Positions 44,241 through 51,825 of a stretch of 64,000 bases of DNA are shown piece after piece. The notes below the pieces were generated by a model that worked only from the letters and a program-made list of their open reading frames with translations, was not told the origin of the DNA and did not search any database. How positions within the stretch are numbered: the stretch's first letter is position 1; each line of letters starts with the position of its first letter. The stretch spans positions 2,507,501-2,571,500 of the forward strand of contig NC_011894.1 in the NCBI RefSeq assembly GCF_000022085.1, written 5' to 3'. Both the position numbers and the translations under genes were made by a program. Source of the DNA: Methylobacterium nodulans ORS 2060 (GTDB lineage: Bacteria; Pseudomonadota; Alphaproteobacteria; Rhizobiales; Beijerinckiaceae).

Positions 44241-44456
44241 TCATGAGGCTTGACTTCGATTGACCGACACCATCATGGTCTTGTCTTCAATCGTCTTGCG
44301 TCCAGCCCGGGCCAGTCTGATAACCCTTGCCATATCCTCGACGGCGGTGCGGGTGATGACGCCAGCCTCTCTGCGGGCGGCCTGCATGTCGCCTTGCAGG
44401 ACGGCGTGAGCGGCGGCGGTGACAGCCGCCCGCCGCTCGGCACACCGGCATCCCAT
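44241..44456 (-). CDS. possible small helical protein, 71 aa
   Basis: ATG start (MGCRCAERRAAVTAAAHAVL), basic and helical, ending MVSVNRSQAS. It lies on the same strand about 150 nt before the terminase genes. No family and no clear Shine-Dalgarno, so it could be chance. Confidence 0.3.
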   Translation of the reverse strand: MGCRCAERRAAVTAAAHAVLQGDMQAARREAGVITRTAVEDMARVIRLARAGRKTIEDKTMMVSVNRSQAS

Positions 44457-44898
44457 GCGCGTGATCCCAGCTGATGAAGGCCGCGAGGGGTGGAGGGATC
44501 AGGCTCGCGCGGACGGGGCCTTCGGAAGCCGGGTGGAGAAGCGGCCGGTGAGATTCTCGAATCGGTCATCGCGCGCGGAGTGCTCGACTGGGATTCGGGG
44601 TTTGACACGCTCACCAGCCGGGAGGGTCATCGGCCCGCGTTCGCTCACACGCTGGTTCAGCGGGTTGATCTTCATCAGGGGCACCGAGGGGAGAGGAGGC
44701 GCACCGGCTGATGTCGCGGGTGATCGCCTCGCTCGCTCGCGCCCCTTGAGGGGGTCGCGATCGAGGCGATCCGGCAGCCGTGCATCTCGTCGGGGCTGGA
44801 GGGGAGGCGTTGGCGTCTCCGCGCAAGGCGAGCCGTACCTCGGGCGGGACAGAGCCCGATTTCGTGTCGGGCGGCAAGTGCCGTGCGCTGAAAAACGG

Positions 44899-45060
44899 GC
44901 CAAAACCCGTTACAAAATTTTGTAACGCCCGTGAACGTTGTTTTCGTGTGTGGGATCAGAGGGTTGTGCCCTATTCGTGACCCCACGCTCTCGAAGGGAG
45001 AAATGCACCAAAACCCGTTACACCGATTTGGAACGCGGATCGGCCCGTGAACAGTGTTCT
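44899..45060. promoter_or_regulatory. duplicated operator-like element with palindromes
   Basis: A perfect 18-bp palindrome, GTTACAAAATTTTGTAAC (44909-44926), is preceded by CCAAAACCC and followed by GCCCGTGAAC..TGTT.TT.G. About 109 bp later the block recurs as CCAAAACCC GTTACACCGATTTGGAAC (45017-45034) and GCCCGTGAACAGTGTTCTTTG. This looks like two binding sites for one regulator. TTGACA at 45065 follows the second, upstream of the gene at 45172. Confidence 0.5.
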
Positions 45061-45171
45061 TTGCTTGACAGGTTTTCGGGGTGGGTCGGGATTCGGGGCT
45101 ACGACGCGCTGCGATTCGCCCCGTGACGGGGCGTGACAGGCGGCGTGACGCGGATGCCAGGGGGCGTGACG

Positions 45172-45453
45172 ATGGCGGATCCTGCGGGCATTCCGGAGCT
45201 GCTGCGGCGGCTCGCTCTCGACGCAGCGGAGATCGGGGCCGATCGCAATATGGACGTGGGCCTGGCGCTCACCGTGCTGGGCATCGACGTGACGGTGACC
45301 GGCGTGTCGCCCCGTACAGGCCAGAGCTACAGCGACCTGCGGCGGGTGAAGTGGTCGGAGCTCGAGTCGGCCGAGGAGTTGTCCGCGCCGATCTGCGAGG
45401 CGGTGCAGGCCGGCGTGGAGACCGTGACGGAGCGACTGAAGAGCCGGCGGTGA
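45172..45453 (+). CDS. hypothetical protein, 93 aa
   Basis: MADPAGIPELLRRLALDAAE is chosen as start (AGGGGG about 7 nt upstream). The protein is acidic with one hydrophobic strand (NMDVGLALTVLGIDVTVTGV) and a C-terminal helix (AVQAGVETVTERLKSRR). No family recognised. It lies downstream of the duplicated operator-like element, which may control it. Confidence 0.5.
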   Translation: MADPAGIPELLRRLALDAAEIGADRNMDVGLALTVLGIDVTVTGVSPRTGQSYSDLRRVKWSELESAEELSAPICEAVQAGVETVTERLKSRR

Positions 45454-45528
45454 GGCACTTGATTCGGATTGCGGCTTACGTAAGTATTTGAGGCGCTGTT
45501 GTCCTTTTGAACATCTAGGTCGGTGAAC

Positions 45529-45729
45529 ATGGTATATCGCGTCATATATTATGAAGGCGAGGAAAAAGGGTCAACTCCACACGCTGGCCCTCTGCAGGAT
45601 ACAGTGGAGTTCGCAAAGGCCGGATTGATCCGTCACTCGGCCGACATGGCACGCATCATTGATGTCGACGGGAGCGGAGCAGAAGTCGAATCCGTTCGCC
45701 GCGACAACGAAGTCAGCAATACGAAATAA
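45529..45729 (+). CDS. small conserved-type hypothetical protein, 66 aa
   Basis: MVYRVIYYEGEEKGSTPHAG, then EFAKAGLIRHSADMARIIDVDGSGAEVESVRRDN. The spacing of YRVIYY, GLIRHxADxARIIDxDG and a closing VESVRRD resembles small alphaproteobacterial proteins of unknown function. A perfect hairpin follows the stop. Confidence 0.55.
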   Translation: MVYRVIYYEGEEKGSTPHAGPLQDTVEFAKAGLIRHSADMARIIDVDGSGAEVESVRRDNEVSNTK

Positions 45730-45732
45730 CAA

Positions 45733-45761
45733 AGCACAGGCGCGCGGAACGCGCCTGTGCT
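45733..45761 (+). terminator. perfect 12-bp stem hairpin
   Basis: AGCACAGGCGCG, loop CGGAA, CGCGCCTGTGCT, 3 nt after the stop codon at 45729. No T run follows, but the stem is very strong and well placed for a terminator or mRNA-stabilising end. Confidence 0.65.
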
Positions 45762-45954
45762 ACGCTCCTCCGGTTAGCGAGCGGCATCGTGAGATGTGGA
45801 GGCGCACCAGCCCGCCGGGGCAGGATGCTTTGCGGTGCGGCATGCGCGGCTGATGCCACACCTGGCCGAAGTCGTGCTGCAACTGCTTGGCAGCATGCTG
45901 GATCTGGTTAAGCCGATCGACCGCCAGCTTGGTGCGCTGTTCGTCTATTCTCAT
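45760..45954 (-). CDS. possible small protein, 64 aa
   Basis: MRIDEQRTKLAVDRLNQIQHAAKQLQHD is helical and GGAG abuts the ATG. It is 13 nt downstream of another small minus-strand gene. The C-terminal half is Arg/Pro-rich and runs into the hairpin at 45733-45761, which weakens the case. Confidence 0.35.
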   Translation of the reverse strand: MRIDEQRTKLAVDRLNQIQHAAKQLQHDFGQVWHQPRMPHRKASCPGGLVRLHISRCRSLTGGA

Positions 45955-45967
45955 CTCCCTGCGCCGG

Positions 45968-46096
45968 TCAGTCCCATTCGATCCAGTCGCGCCCGCAGCG
46001 CCTGCAGTGACACTGCCAGCCGTGGTTGAGAGGCCACTCCTGGCGATCGGCGCCGTGCGCGAGGGTGCACCACACCGTTTTCAGCCACCTGCGCAT
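45968..46096 (-). CDS. tiny zinc-ribbon-like protein, 42 aa
   Basis: Start MRRWLKTVWCTL is chosen for GGAG 6 nt upstream; a second ATG two codons earlier is possible. It ends HGWQCHCRRCGRDWIEWD, with a CxC/CxxC cluster like many one-finger phage and alphaproteobacterial micro-proteins. Function unknown. Confidence 0.45.
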   Translation of the reverse strand: MRRWLKTVWCTLAHGADRQEWPLNHGWQCHCRRCGRDWIEWD

Positions 46097-46381
46097 CGAC
46101 ATCTCCAGGTGTGCCGGATCATGCCTCCGCCAAACTGCGGTCGCCAACTTCAGCAGCGCAGATCCGGAATGCCCCCTCATACAGACACTTGCCGTGATAG
46201 TAGCCCGGATGATGAATGCCTTCCCGCGCCACAACTGTGCTGCGGCGCACGTCGGCCTGACCCGCTGAATACGCGCGATAACAATCGAACGCAGCGACGG
46301 CGATCGGGCGCTTCGGAGTTTCTCATATTGCTGTCAGGATCGTTCCGTCTGCAAATCTCCTGTGAGTCCGTATCTACGGTA

Positions 46382-46436
46382 TTGACAGGGCAACCTATCA
46401 GGATCAGGGGGGAACTGTTCGCATAGGAACAACAAG
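46382..46436 (+). promoter_or_regulatory. conserved upstream region of mucR-like gene 1
   Basis: TTGACAGG at 46382, then CATAGGAACAACAAG before the ATG, closely matches the region before the second mucR-like gene (49472-49526). Conservation outside the coding part suggests a shared promoter and leader. The -10 box is not obvious. Confidence 0.45.
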
Positions 46437-46934
46437 ATGACAGACTCCGTCTCCACCAACTCCGTAGAACTCGCCAGTGACATCATCTCGGCTTACGTCT
46501 CGAACAACCCGGTGCCAGCCGCGAGCCTGCCGGAGCTGATCAAGGCCGTCTATGAGACGCTCAGCAACCTCACGAACCCGCCCGCGCCGGCCGTAGAGGA
46601 GACCCCCAAGGCGAGCCCGGCCCAGATCAGGAAGTCGATCACGCCGGACCACCTGATCAGCTTCATCGACGGCAAGCCGTACAAGAGCCTGAAGCGGCAC
46701 CTCACCAAGCACGGCATGACGCCGGAGGACTACCGCACGAAGTTCGGGCTCCCGGTGACGTACCCGATGGTGGCCGAGACCTACGCGACCCAGCGTTCGG
46801 AGCTCGCAAAGAGCATTGGGCTTGGCCAGAAGCGTCAGGAGGCGGCGAAGGCGGCCGCCAAGGCCGCCACGCCTGATGCCATCGTGAAGGCGCCTGCGAA
46901 GACCAAGCGGCCGCGTAAGCCCGCCGCGGAGTAG
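46437..46934 (+). CDS. Ros/MucR-family transcriptional regulator, 165 aa
   Basis: Family core: PAQIRKSITPDHLISFIDGKPYKSLKRHLTKHGMTPEDYRTKFGLP and VTYPMVAETYATQRSELAKSIGLG. The Ros zinc finger's cysteines are absent (SFIDG where Ros has C..C), so it probably uses the zinc-free variant known from Mesorhizobium relatives. The C-terminal tail is Lys/Ala/Pro-rich (KAPAKTKRPRKPAAE). MucR proteins bind AT-rich DNA, repressing virulence, motility and phage-like genes. GGA lies 7-9 nt before the ATG. Confidence 0.88.
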   Translation: MTDSVSTNSVELASDIISAYVSNNPVPAASLPELIKAVYETLSNLTNPPAPAVEETPKASPAQIRKSITPDHLISFIDGKPYKSLKRHLTKHGMTPEDYRTKFGLPVTYPMVAETYATQRSELAKSIGLGQKRQEAAKAAAKAATPDAIVKAPAKTKRPRKPAAE

Positions 46935-46935
46935 C

Positions 46936-47094
46936 GTGAAGAGCCCCTTCTCACGAAGGCGACAAGTTGCGCCCACTCGTAGCCTGTCGCTCGCCTCGGC
47001 GCTCCTCGTGCTGCTCGGCGCGGTGATTGCTGTGATCGGCATCGTCTTCGCTGCGCAGGACTTTTTCGGCGGAGGGCTGCCGGTCCCGCGATAA
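46936..47094 (+). CDS. single-pass membrane micro-protein, 52 aa
   Basis: GTG start 1 nt after the mucR-like stop. A basic head (MKSPFSRRRQVAPTRS) is followed by a transmembrane helix (LASALLVLLGAVIAVIGIVF) and a short tail (FFGGGLPVPR). It is a paralogue of the micro-protein at 48010, which also follows a mucR-like sequence by zero nt. Translational coupling with the regulator suggests a joint role, unknown. Confidence 0.55.
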   Translation: MKSPFSRRRQVAPTRSLSLASALLVLLGAVIAVIGIVFAAQDFFGGGLPVPR

Positions 47095-47182
47095 GCCATG
47101 CTCTTGGCGGCAGAGTGTGGCATGCAAACAGCAGCTCAAGACACGGCGGGGCGCTACAGCGGCGCGAACCAGGACGCCGCCC

Positions 47183-47335
47183 TTGCACACCCTTCGTTTT
47201 GCTGTCGTTAGCTTCATCATCAGCACCCTCGTCGCCGCGGCCGCGATGGTGGCGATGGACCGGGATGCGCGTTACCGGCTGGCAGGAGCGCTGCAGGTCG
47301 CGCCGGCGACGCGGGTTGAGGCTCAGGCGAAGTAG
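47183..47335 (+). CDS. single-pass membrane micro-protein, 50 aa
   Basis: TTG start with AGGA about 8 nt upstream (MHTLRFAVVSFIISTLVAAAAMVAM). One transmembrane helix at the N-terminus, then a short polar tail (RDARYRLAGALQVAPATRVEA). Could be a secreted or anchored small protein. No family recognised. Confidence 0.45.
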   Translation: MHTLRFAVVSFIISTLVAAAAMVAMDRDARYRLAGALQVAPATRVEAQAK

Positions 47336-47385
47336 CGGGCGGCTGCCTGCGAGCATTGCGCGCCTGAGCTCTATGCTTCTAGGCG

Positions 47386-47760
47386 TCATTTCGCGGGCGT
47401 CGGTATCAGGATCACCTTGCCGATCTGCGCCGTCGGGCTCGCGAGCCCCCTCTCGATCGCGGGCCACGCATCGTCCGGCGGATCGCAAGGATGACTATTG
47501 TGGGTTGATACGGGCCGCTCAACGAGGCGCCCCAGCTCTTCCGCCCAATCCTGCCACGCGGTCTGCACCTGTACGAAGTCGGAGATCAGGCTCCCGTCGC
47601 TGCCGTCGAGATTGGACCAGATGATATAGACATCGACGTCACTCAGCGGACCGAGGTCGGCCCGGGCGGTGCTGCCGAAGACAGCGATGCGCTCGATGGA
47701 GGCGTGCGAAGCAACGCGCTCGGCGAGAAACGACAGGATGGTGTGCTGGTCCGGCGTCAT
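47386..47760 (-). CDS. MNT-type nucleotidyltransferase domain protein, 124 aa
   Basis: The minimal nucleotidyltransferase motif is clear: IAVFGSTARADLGPLSDVDVYII (GS at 29-30, D41 and D43). Proteins of this type often act as MntA antitoxins that AMPylate a HEPN toxin. No HEPN gene is adjacent, so it may be an orphan or work with a distant partner. It abuts a truncated mucR-like gene whose 5' half is missing. Confidence 0.75.
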   Translation of the reverse strand: MTPDQHTILSFLAERVASHASIERIAVFGSTARADLGPLSDVDVYIIWSNLDGSDGSLISDFVQVQTAWQDWAEELGRLVERPVSTHNSHPCDPPDDAWPAIERGLASPTAQIGKVILIPTPAK

Positions 47761-47802
47761 GCTCTCCTCGTCCCTCCTGATTTCGCGTCGAAGCCAACGC
47801 CG

Positions 47803-48009
47803 CTTCTCGGGCTGCCTGTGACGTATCCGATGGTGGCTGAGAGCTACGCGAAGGCCCGCTCCGAGCTCCCACAGGCCCGCTGGTCTTGGTCAGCGCCGCC
47901 GGAAGCTGCCGAGGCCCGCAAGGCCGCTGCCAGGGCGGGTGCTCCTGATCCAACGGTGAAGGCATCGGCCAAGCGGACCCGCAAGCCCAAGGCCGCCGCG
48001 TCCGAGTAA
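47803..48009 (+). pseudogene. C-terminal remnant of a Ros/MucR-like regulator
   Basis: Starts abruptly at LLGLPVTYPMVAESYAKARSEL and ends KASAKRTRKPKAAASE, the last third of the family. The DNA-binding core is absent. The nucleotidyltransferase gene occupies the place of the missing half, so an insertion/deletion replaced it. Confidence 0.7.
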
Positions 48010-48129
48010 GTGCACAGCTCCTTCCGATCGCGACAGGCCGCGCGCAAGCGCAGCCTGACGCTCGGCTCGGCGGCCCTCGTGCAGATGAGGGCGCTGATCG
48101 CGGCCGCAATTGGCGGCAATTGGCTCTGA
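48010..48129 (+). CDS. membrane micro-protein, 39 aa, paralogue of 46936
   Basis: GTG immediately after the mucR remnant's stop. MHSSFRSRQAARKRSLTLGSAALV parallels MKSPFSRRRQ...SLSLASALLV of the first copy. A shorter hydrophobic stretch ends IAAAIGGNWL. It retains the arrangement after a mucR gene, although that mucR is truncated. Confidence 0.45.
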   Translation: MHSSFRSRQAARKRSLTLGSAALVQMRALIAAAIGGNWL

Positions 48130-48237
48130 GAGAAGGCGCCGGGAGACGACCTGCTTCCGACGCGCCGCGGAACCCTAGCAGCGACTTGCTCTTGATGTAA
48201 GAGTGGCTCGCCCTGCCATAGCGACCGGAGCCTTCAC

Positions 48238-48399
48238 ATGGCAGACCTGGTTCTGGGCTTCCTGAAGACAGCAGCACTCGTCGCGTTCATCAGCCTGGCC
48301 GTGCTGCACGTTCATCTCGAGCGTAAGAGCGTTCAGCTACCTTCCAAGGCCGAAGCAACGCCCGCGCTCTCTCAAGCCGCCTACATCCCGCGCCAGTAG
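48238..48399 (+). CDS. single-pass membrane micro-protein, 53 aa
   Basis: ATG with GGAG 8 nt upstream: MADLVLGFLKTAALVAFISLAVLHVHL is one transmembrane helix, followed by a polar tail ending AAYIPRQ. No family recognised. It lies downstream of the second mucR/micro-protein unit. Confidence 0.55.
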   Translation: MADLVLGFLKTAALVAFISLAVLHVHLERKSVQLPSKAEATPALSQAAYIPRQ

Positions 48400-48428
48400 T
48401 TGTTTCTCTCCGGCCGGCGAGGTGATCC

Positions 48429-48638
48429 CTACCGGTGCACCGGCCCTTCCGCCTTGGCGGTGCCGAGGATGCACAGCGCGACGCCGATAACGCCCACGAC
48501 CGTTCCGGCTGTCGAGTGGTGCATGTAGGACCAGTAGTAGCCCGGACCGCCGACCACCACGCCGGCCAGGGTGAGGACCAAGCCCTTCAGCGAGACTGAC
48601 GGCTGCGTCGGTACCTGCAGGTTCCCGCTCACGTCCAT
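48429..48638 (-). CDS. small two-pass membrane protein, 69 aa
   Basis: MDVSGNLQVPTQPSVSLKG starts at an ATG with GGAGG 7 nt upstream. Two hydrophobic segments (LVLTLAGVVVGGPGYYW, GTVVGVIGVALCILG) are joined by YMHHSTA. Convergent with the micro-protein at 48238. Function unknown. Confidence 0.55.
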   Translation of the reverse strand: MDVSGNLQVPTQPSVSLKGLVLTLAGVVVGGPGYYWSYMHHSTAGTVVGVIGVALCILGTAKAEGPVHR

Positions 48639-48908
48639 CACGGACCTCCCTCGAGCAGTCCTTAAGCAAGCCAAAACCCAGAAGATGTCGGATGTGTGGA
48701 AGTTGACCGCGCGTTGTGGCCGCTCGCGCTCGGCGCACAAGCGGGCGCCGAGAGGATGAGCGCCCGCCAGCCGAGACGCGGCCGCTCCCGTCCGCGCGCA
48801 TGCCGCGCGTCCGGCCTGCGGGCCGGAGCTGGCGGACACCTCGACCGTGTAGTGAGAGCGCCAGCTGATGCTTTCCAGCCGGTCCACCGCTGTGCATCCG
48901 CTCGGCCG

Positions 48909-49166
48909 CTACCGACCGTCGTCGCGGATCGTGATCAGACCAATTTCGCCACGCACCACATACCGAGGCGCATAGCCGGCACGCTCCAGCGCGCATATGG
49001 CGATGTCCTTTGGATTGGTAAAACCGTGATGCACTGCATCCTGGATTTGAACCAAGATGGTGGCCCTCTCTGCTGGGCTCAACTCGCGATACGCGTCGCG
49101 GAAGGCAACATTGACGATCGCCATGGCGACGATGTCAGGGCCCCGCGGACTGGCCGTGACCGTCAC
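48909..49166 (-). CDS. hypothetical protein, 85 aa
   Basis: A GTG start overlaps the stop of the SLOG remnant (GTGA), which suggests coupled translation. Helical (VNVAFRDAYRELSPAERATILVQIQDAVHHGFTNPKDIAICALERAGYAPRYV-type region). The tail is IRDDGR. An internal ATG (MAIVNVAF) is an alternative start. No family recognised. Confidence 0.5.
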   Translation of the reverse strand: MTVTASPRGPDIVAMAIVNVAFRDAYRELSPAERATILVQIQDAVHHGFTNPKDIAICALERAGYAPRYVVRGEIGLITIRDDGR

Positions 49167-49324
49167 GAGAGGACACGCGCCCTCGCACCGGCCGCCCTCG
49201 CCAACTCCAACATGTTTGCCGTCCCCGTGCCGCCCGGGTAGGCCAAAACTAGATCAGGCTGCTCCTCCATCAACATCCTGATGCCGTCGGGCATCTGATT
49301 TGCAAGGCCCAGGGACGATGCCAC
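49163..49324 (-). pseudogene. C-terminal remnant of a DUF2493 (SLOG/YspA-type) protein, 53 aa
   Basis: The frame reads IRMLMEEQPDLVLAYPGG, then GTANMLELARAAGARARV. It matches the PDLVxAFPGGRGTADMxRRAxxAG end of DUF2493 proteins, which have a nucleotide-binding Rossmann-like fold. The N-terminal part is absent and a stop precedes the possible GTG. It is either a stand-alone fragment or the end of a frameshifted gene. Confidence 0.6.
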
Positions 49325-49471
49325 TCACGGCCGTCCTCAGGGTCGCAGTGGGGTATCCTCGAAACTCAGGAGACCTCGTTTCCGGATGGTTTCGTGAGCA
49401 TCGCGCGAAATGTCTGGTGCATACTCAAGGGTATCCGCTCACAAATCGCGTGTGATTCCGCGATCGTGGTG

Positions 49472-49526
49472 TTGACAGGCTGGTTCATCAAGCTCAGGGG
49501 GAAGCTGGTCGCATAGGAGCAACAAA
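49472..49526 (+). promoter_or_regulatory. conserved upstream region of mucR-like gene 2
   Basis: TTGACAGG at 49472 and GCATAGGAGCAACAAA before the ATG parallel 46382-46436. GGAG lies 8 nt before the start codon. Confidence 0.45.
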
Positions 49527-50033
49527 ATGACCGACTCCGTCTCCACCAACTCCGTAGAACTCGCCACCGACATCGTTTCGGCCTACATCTCGAACAACAA
49601 CGTACCTGCATCCGAACTGCCGGCCCTGATCCAGAGCGTCCATGCAGCGCTCGGCGCTCTGGGGAAGCCGGCCGCTCCGGCCGTAGAGGAGGCACCTAAG
49701 GCGACCCCGGCCCAGATCAGGAAGTCTATCACGCCGGACCACATGATCAGCTTCATCGACGGCAAGCCGTACAAGAGCCTGAAGCGGCACCTCACCAAGC
49801 ACGGCATGACGCCGGAGGACTACCGGGCGAAGTTCGGCCTACCCGTCACGTACCCGATGGTGGCCGAAAGCTACGCGGCCCAGCGTTCGGAGCTCGCCAA
49901 GAGCATCGGGCTTGGTCAGAAGCGCCAGGAGGCAGTGAAGGCGGCCGCCAAGGCCGCCGCGCCTGATGCCATCGTGACGGCGCCTGCGAAGGCCAAGCGG
50001 GCCCGCAAGGTCAAACCTGCAGCTGCCAAGTAA
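49527..50033 (+). CDS. Ros/MucR-family transcriptional regulator, 168 aa
   Basis: Very similar to the protein at 46437 (same opening MTDSVSTNSVELA and same core ending HGMTPEDY). It also lacks the zinc-finger cysteines. The ends differ (KRARKVKPAAAK). The two genes share upstream DNA, so they are recent duplicates. A strong hairpin follows at 50045-50076, and no micro-protein follows this copy. Confidence 0.88.
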   Translation: MTDSVSTNSVELATDIVSAYISNNNVPASELPALIQSVHAALGALGKPAAPAVEEAPKATPAQIRKSITPDHMISFIDGKPYKSLKRHLTKHGMTPEDYRAKFGLPVTYPMVAESYAAQRSELAKSIGLGQKRQEAVKAAAKAAAPDAIVTAPAKAKRARKVKPAAAK

Positions 50034-50044
50034 GGCGCAACAGA

Positions 50045-50076
50045 TCGGCGCTGGCATTTTAGAATTCCAGCGCCGA
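50045..50076 (+). terminator. hairpin after mucR-like gene 2
   Basis: TCGGCGCTGG, 12-nt loop, CCAGCGCCGA, 12 nt after the stop codon. A 10-bp GC-rich stem without a clear T run. Confidence 0.5.
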
Positions 50077-50242
50077 CGTTCCGAAGAGCCATCGTCCTTC
50101 GGCATGCCGCTTCGGAAGAGCTTGAGTTTGGCGCTGTTCAGATTAGCCCATCTGTCCAGCGCCATTCTGATGAATAGTAGCGGAACCTTGCCTGATAAGA
50201 GTACAGAAGATCTCAATGTATTAAGCTGAATCCTGGGTTCGA

Positions 50243-51220
50243 CTAAGCGGCATCTGATCTTAGAGGTACGGTCTCGGCAATTCCATGAGGCGGCGCGACT
50301 GTCACCTCGACAGGACCCGGAGCGGCAGCCCGCCGGAGTTGGTTCAACGCATCAATCACGATGGGCAGTTCGGCCAGCACCGCTTCGAGCGGCATGCTCA
50401 TAATGCGGGGCCCCTCGTCGTCCAAGTCTGCCGTTTTGGCAGCCTGTCGCCCAGCTTGCATATCGGCGACGATGCCGGCGGCCTTCGACCCGGCGATCGG
50501 CTGTACGGCTTGCACGCGTCCGAAGATCGCCAGCCCGCCGCCCACGACCGGGCCGATGATCTGGATCGCCTTCAATACGAAGTCCGCTGCCGAATTCGGA
50601 TCAACGAGTTTGAGGGCCGGAAAGGCGGCGCTAAGCAGGGGGAGCGCGATAGCCATGATGCCGCCGATGACAGCCTTAGACTGGTACCAGGGCTTTGCCG
50701 CTGTATCGGGGAGCGACGGATTCGGCATGGCAGGTGTCTCCTTGGCAAGGTCGGACGCATGGCTTGCGGAGTAGAGCGCGATTGCCCGCTGGGCGAAGTT
50801 GAGTCGGGCCTCAATCCTTTTGATGCCGGCTTTCTCGTAATGCGCTTCGAATGTTTCTACGGCAGCTCGGACCGTCGTCGTCTTCTTGAGCTGCGTGATG
50901 GCGTGGCTGAATTTAAGATCCGGGATTGCGTCGGTCAGCTCGGCTCTCATGTAGCCGTAGTTCGCCTCGTAACTGGTGAGATCGAAGCCGCGGGCACGAG
51001 CCCAGCGCTCGAAGGCTACACGGCGCGCGCCCGTCCATTGCGCCCAGCCAAAACCGCCACGGCTGCCACGAATGGCTGGGCGCAGCTCCTGGATGGCTCG
51101 CAGGCCACTTTCCGCTCCCAGGTTGCCGAGGATTCCGGCTGCTTGCTCGACCGTCAGGTCGAAGTCGGAGATCAGCTCTCGCATGACTCTCGGCGCGAGA
51201 TTATCGAATGCAGTCGCCAT
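50243..51220 (-). CDS. phage lysozyme with C-terminal membrane region, 325 aa
   Basis: Start MATAFDNLAPRVMRELISD with GAGGT 6 nt upstream. Residues 1-150 match the phage tail lysozyme (Phage_lysozyme2) fold: TVEQAAGILGNLGAESGLRAIQE, GGFGWAQWTGARRVAFERWA, ETFEAHYEKAG. Residues about 185-250 hold two hydrophobic segments (KAVIGGIMAIALPLLSAAF, IGPVVGGGLAIFG), recalling holin-like tails. It may be an endolysin of a second, decayed prophage. Confidence 0.75.
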   Translation of the reverse strand: MATAFDNLAPRVMRELISDFDLTVEQAAGILGNLGAESGLRAIQELRPAIRGSRGGFGWAQWTGARRVAFERWARARGFDLTSYEANYGYMRAELTDAIPDLKFSHAITQLKKTTTVRAAVETFEAHYEKAGIKRIEARLNFAQRAIALYSASHASDLAKETPAMPNPSLPDTAAKPWYQSKAVIGGIMAIALPLLSAAFPALKLVDPNSAADFVLKAIQIIGPVVGGGLAIFGRVQAVQPIAGSKAAGIVADMQAGRQAAKTADLDDEGPRIMSMPLEAVLAELPIVIDALNQLRRAAAPGPVEVTVAPPHGIAETVPLRSDAA

Positions 51221-51605
51221 GGAGCACCTCGACATCAGCAACTAGCGATAAGGGTCTCACAGGTTGCTCTGTATGGCTAGAAATCGCTGCACGTGGGTGC
51301 GGTTGAATGCACCATGGCGTGCGTTTTCGCACGTACAATCATAGAATCAGTCCTGATTGGCTCAGCCCATGCGCTGGGCGTGCAGGGAATTCGCGCTTTG
51401 ATGAAGCTTGGGTATTCGCCCGGCTGGACAGATTTGTGAGCGCAAAATCATGTTTTAGAGTTGATCGGGCGTTCGACGGCGCGGCGCGGCAGAGTTGCAC
51501 CGAGGCCGGAGCAGTGGCAGCGCTATTCTTCTGTGCGCGCTCGGAGCAGGCTCTTGTCCCGGGGGCCTCCCTCAAGCCAGGAGAGCGTGGGGCCGGAGGA
51601 ACGCC

Positions 51606-51788
51606 ATGCCGCACCGCGGGTACACCGTGCGGAGGGCACGTGAGGGCTGGGGCGTCTATGTCGTCGGCACGGGTGAGCCCGTCCGCGTGGACGGGCGGGA
51701 GCAGACAGGGCTGTCGAGCGAGAGCGCCATCGAACTTCTCGCGGCACTGAGGGTCCTCGCCTTCATCAGATCTGAGTTCGGCGAGTGA
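51606..51788 (+). CDS. small hypothetical protein, 60 aa
   Basis: MPHRGYTVRRAREGWGVYVVGTG is preceded by GGAGG at 6 nt. The first half is a beta hairpin (YTVRRAREGWGVYV, then PVRVDGREQTGL); the second is a helix (ESAIELLAALRVLAFIRSE). Pattern like small DUF2188-type proteins. Function unknown. Confidence 0.55.
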   Translation: MPHRGYTVRRAREGWGVYVVGTGEPVRVDGREQTGLSSESAIELLAALRVLAFIRSEFGE

Positions 51789-51825
51789 CCGGCTACTAAT
51801 CCCGACAGGATCTTGTCAGCACTCG

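Noticed and set aside
47386..48009. Toxin-antitoxin pair MNT plus downstream frame
   Set aside because: The neighbouring frame is a mucR fragment on the other strand, not a HEPN protein.
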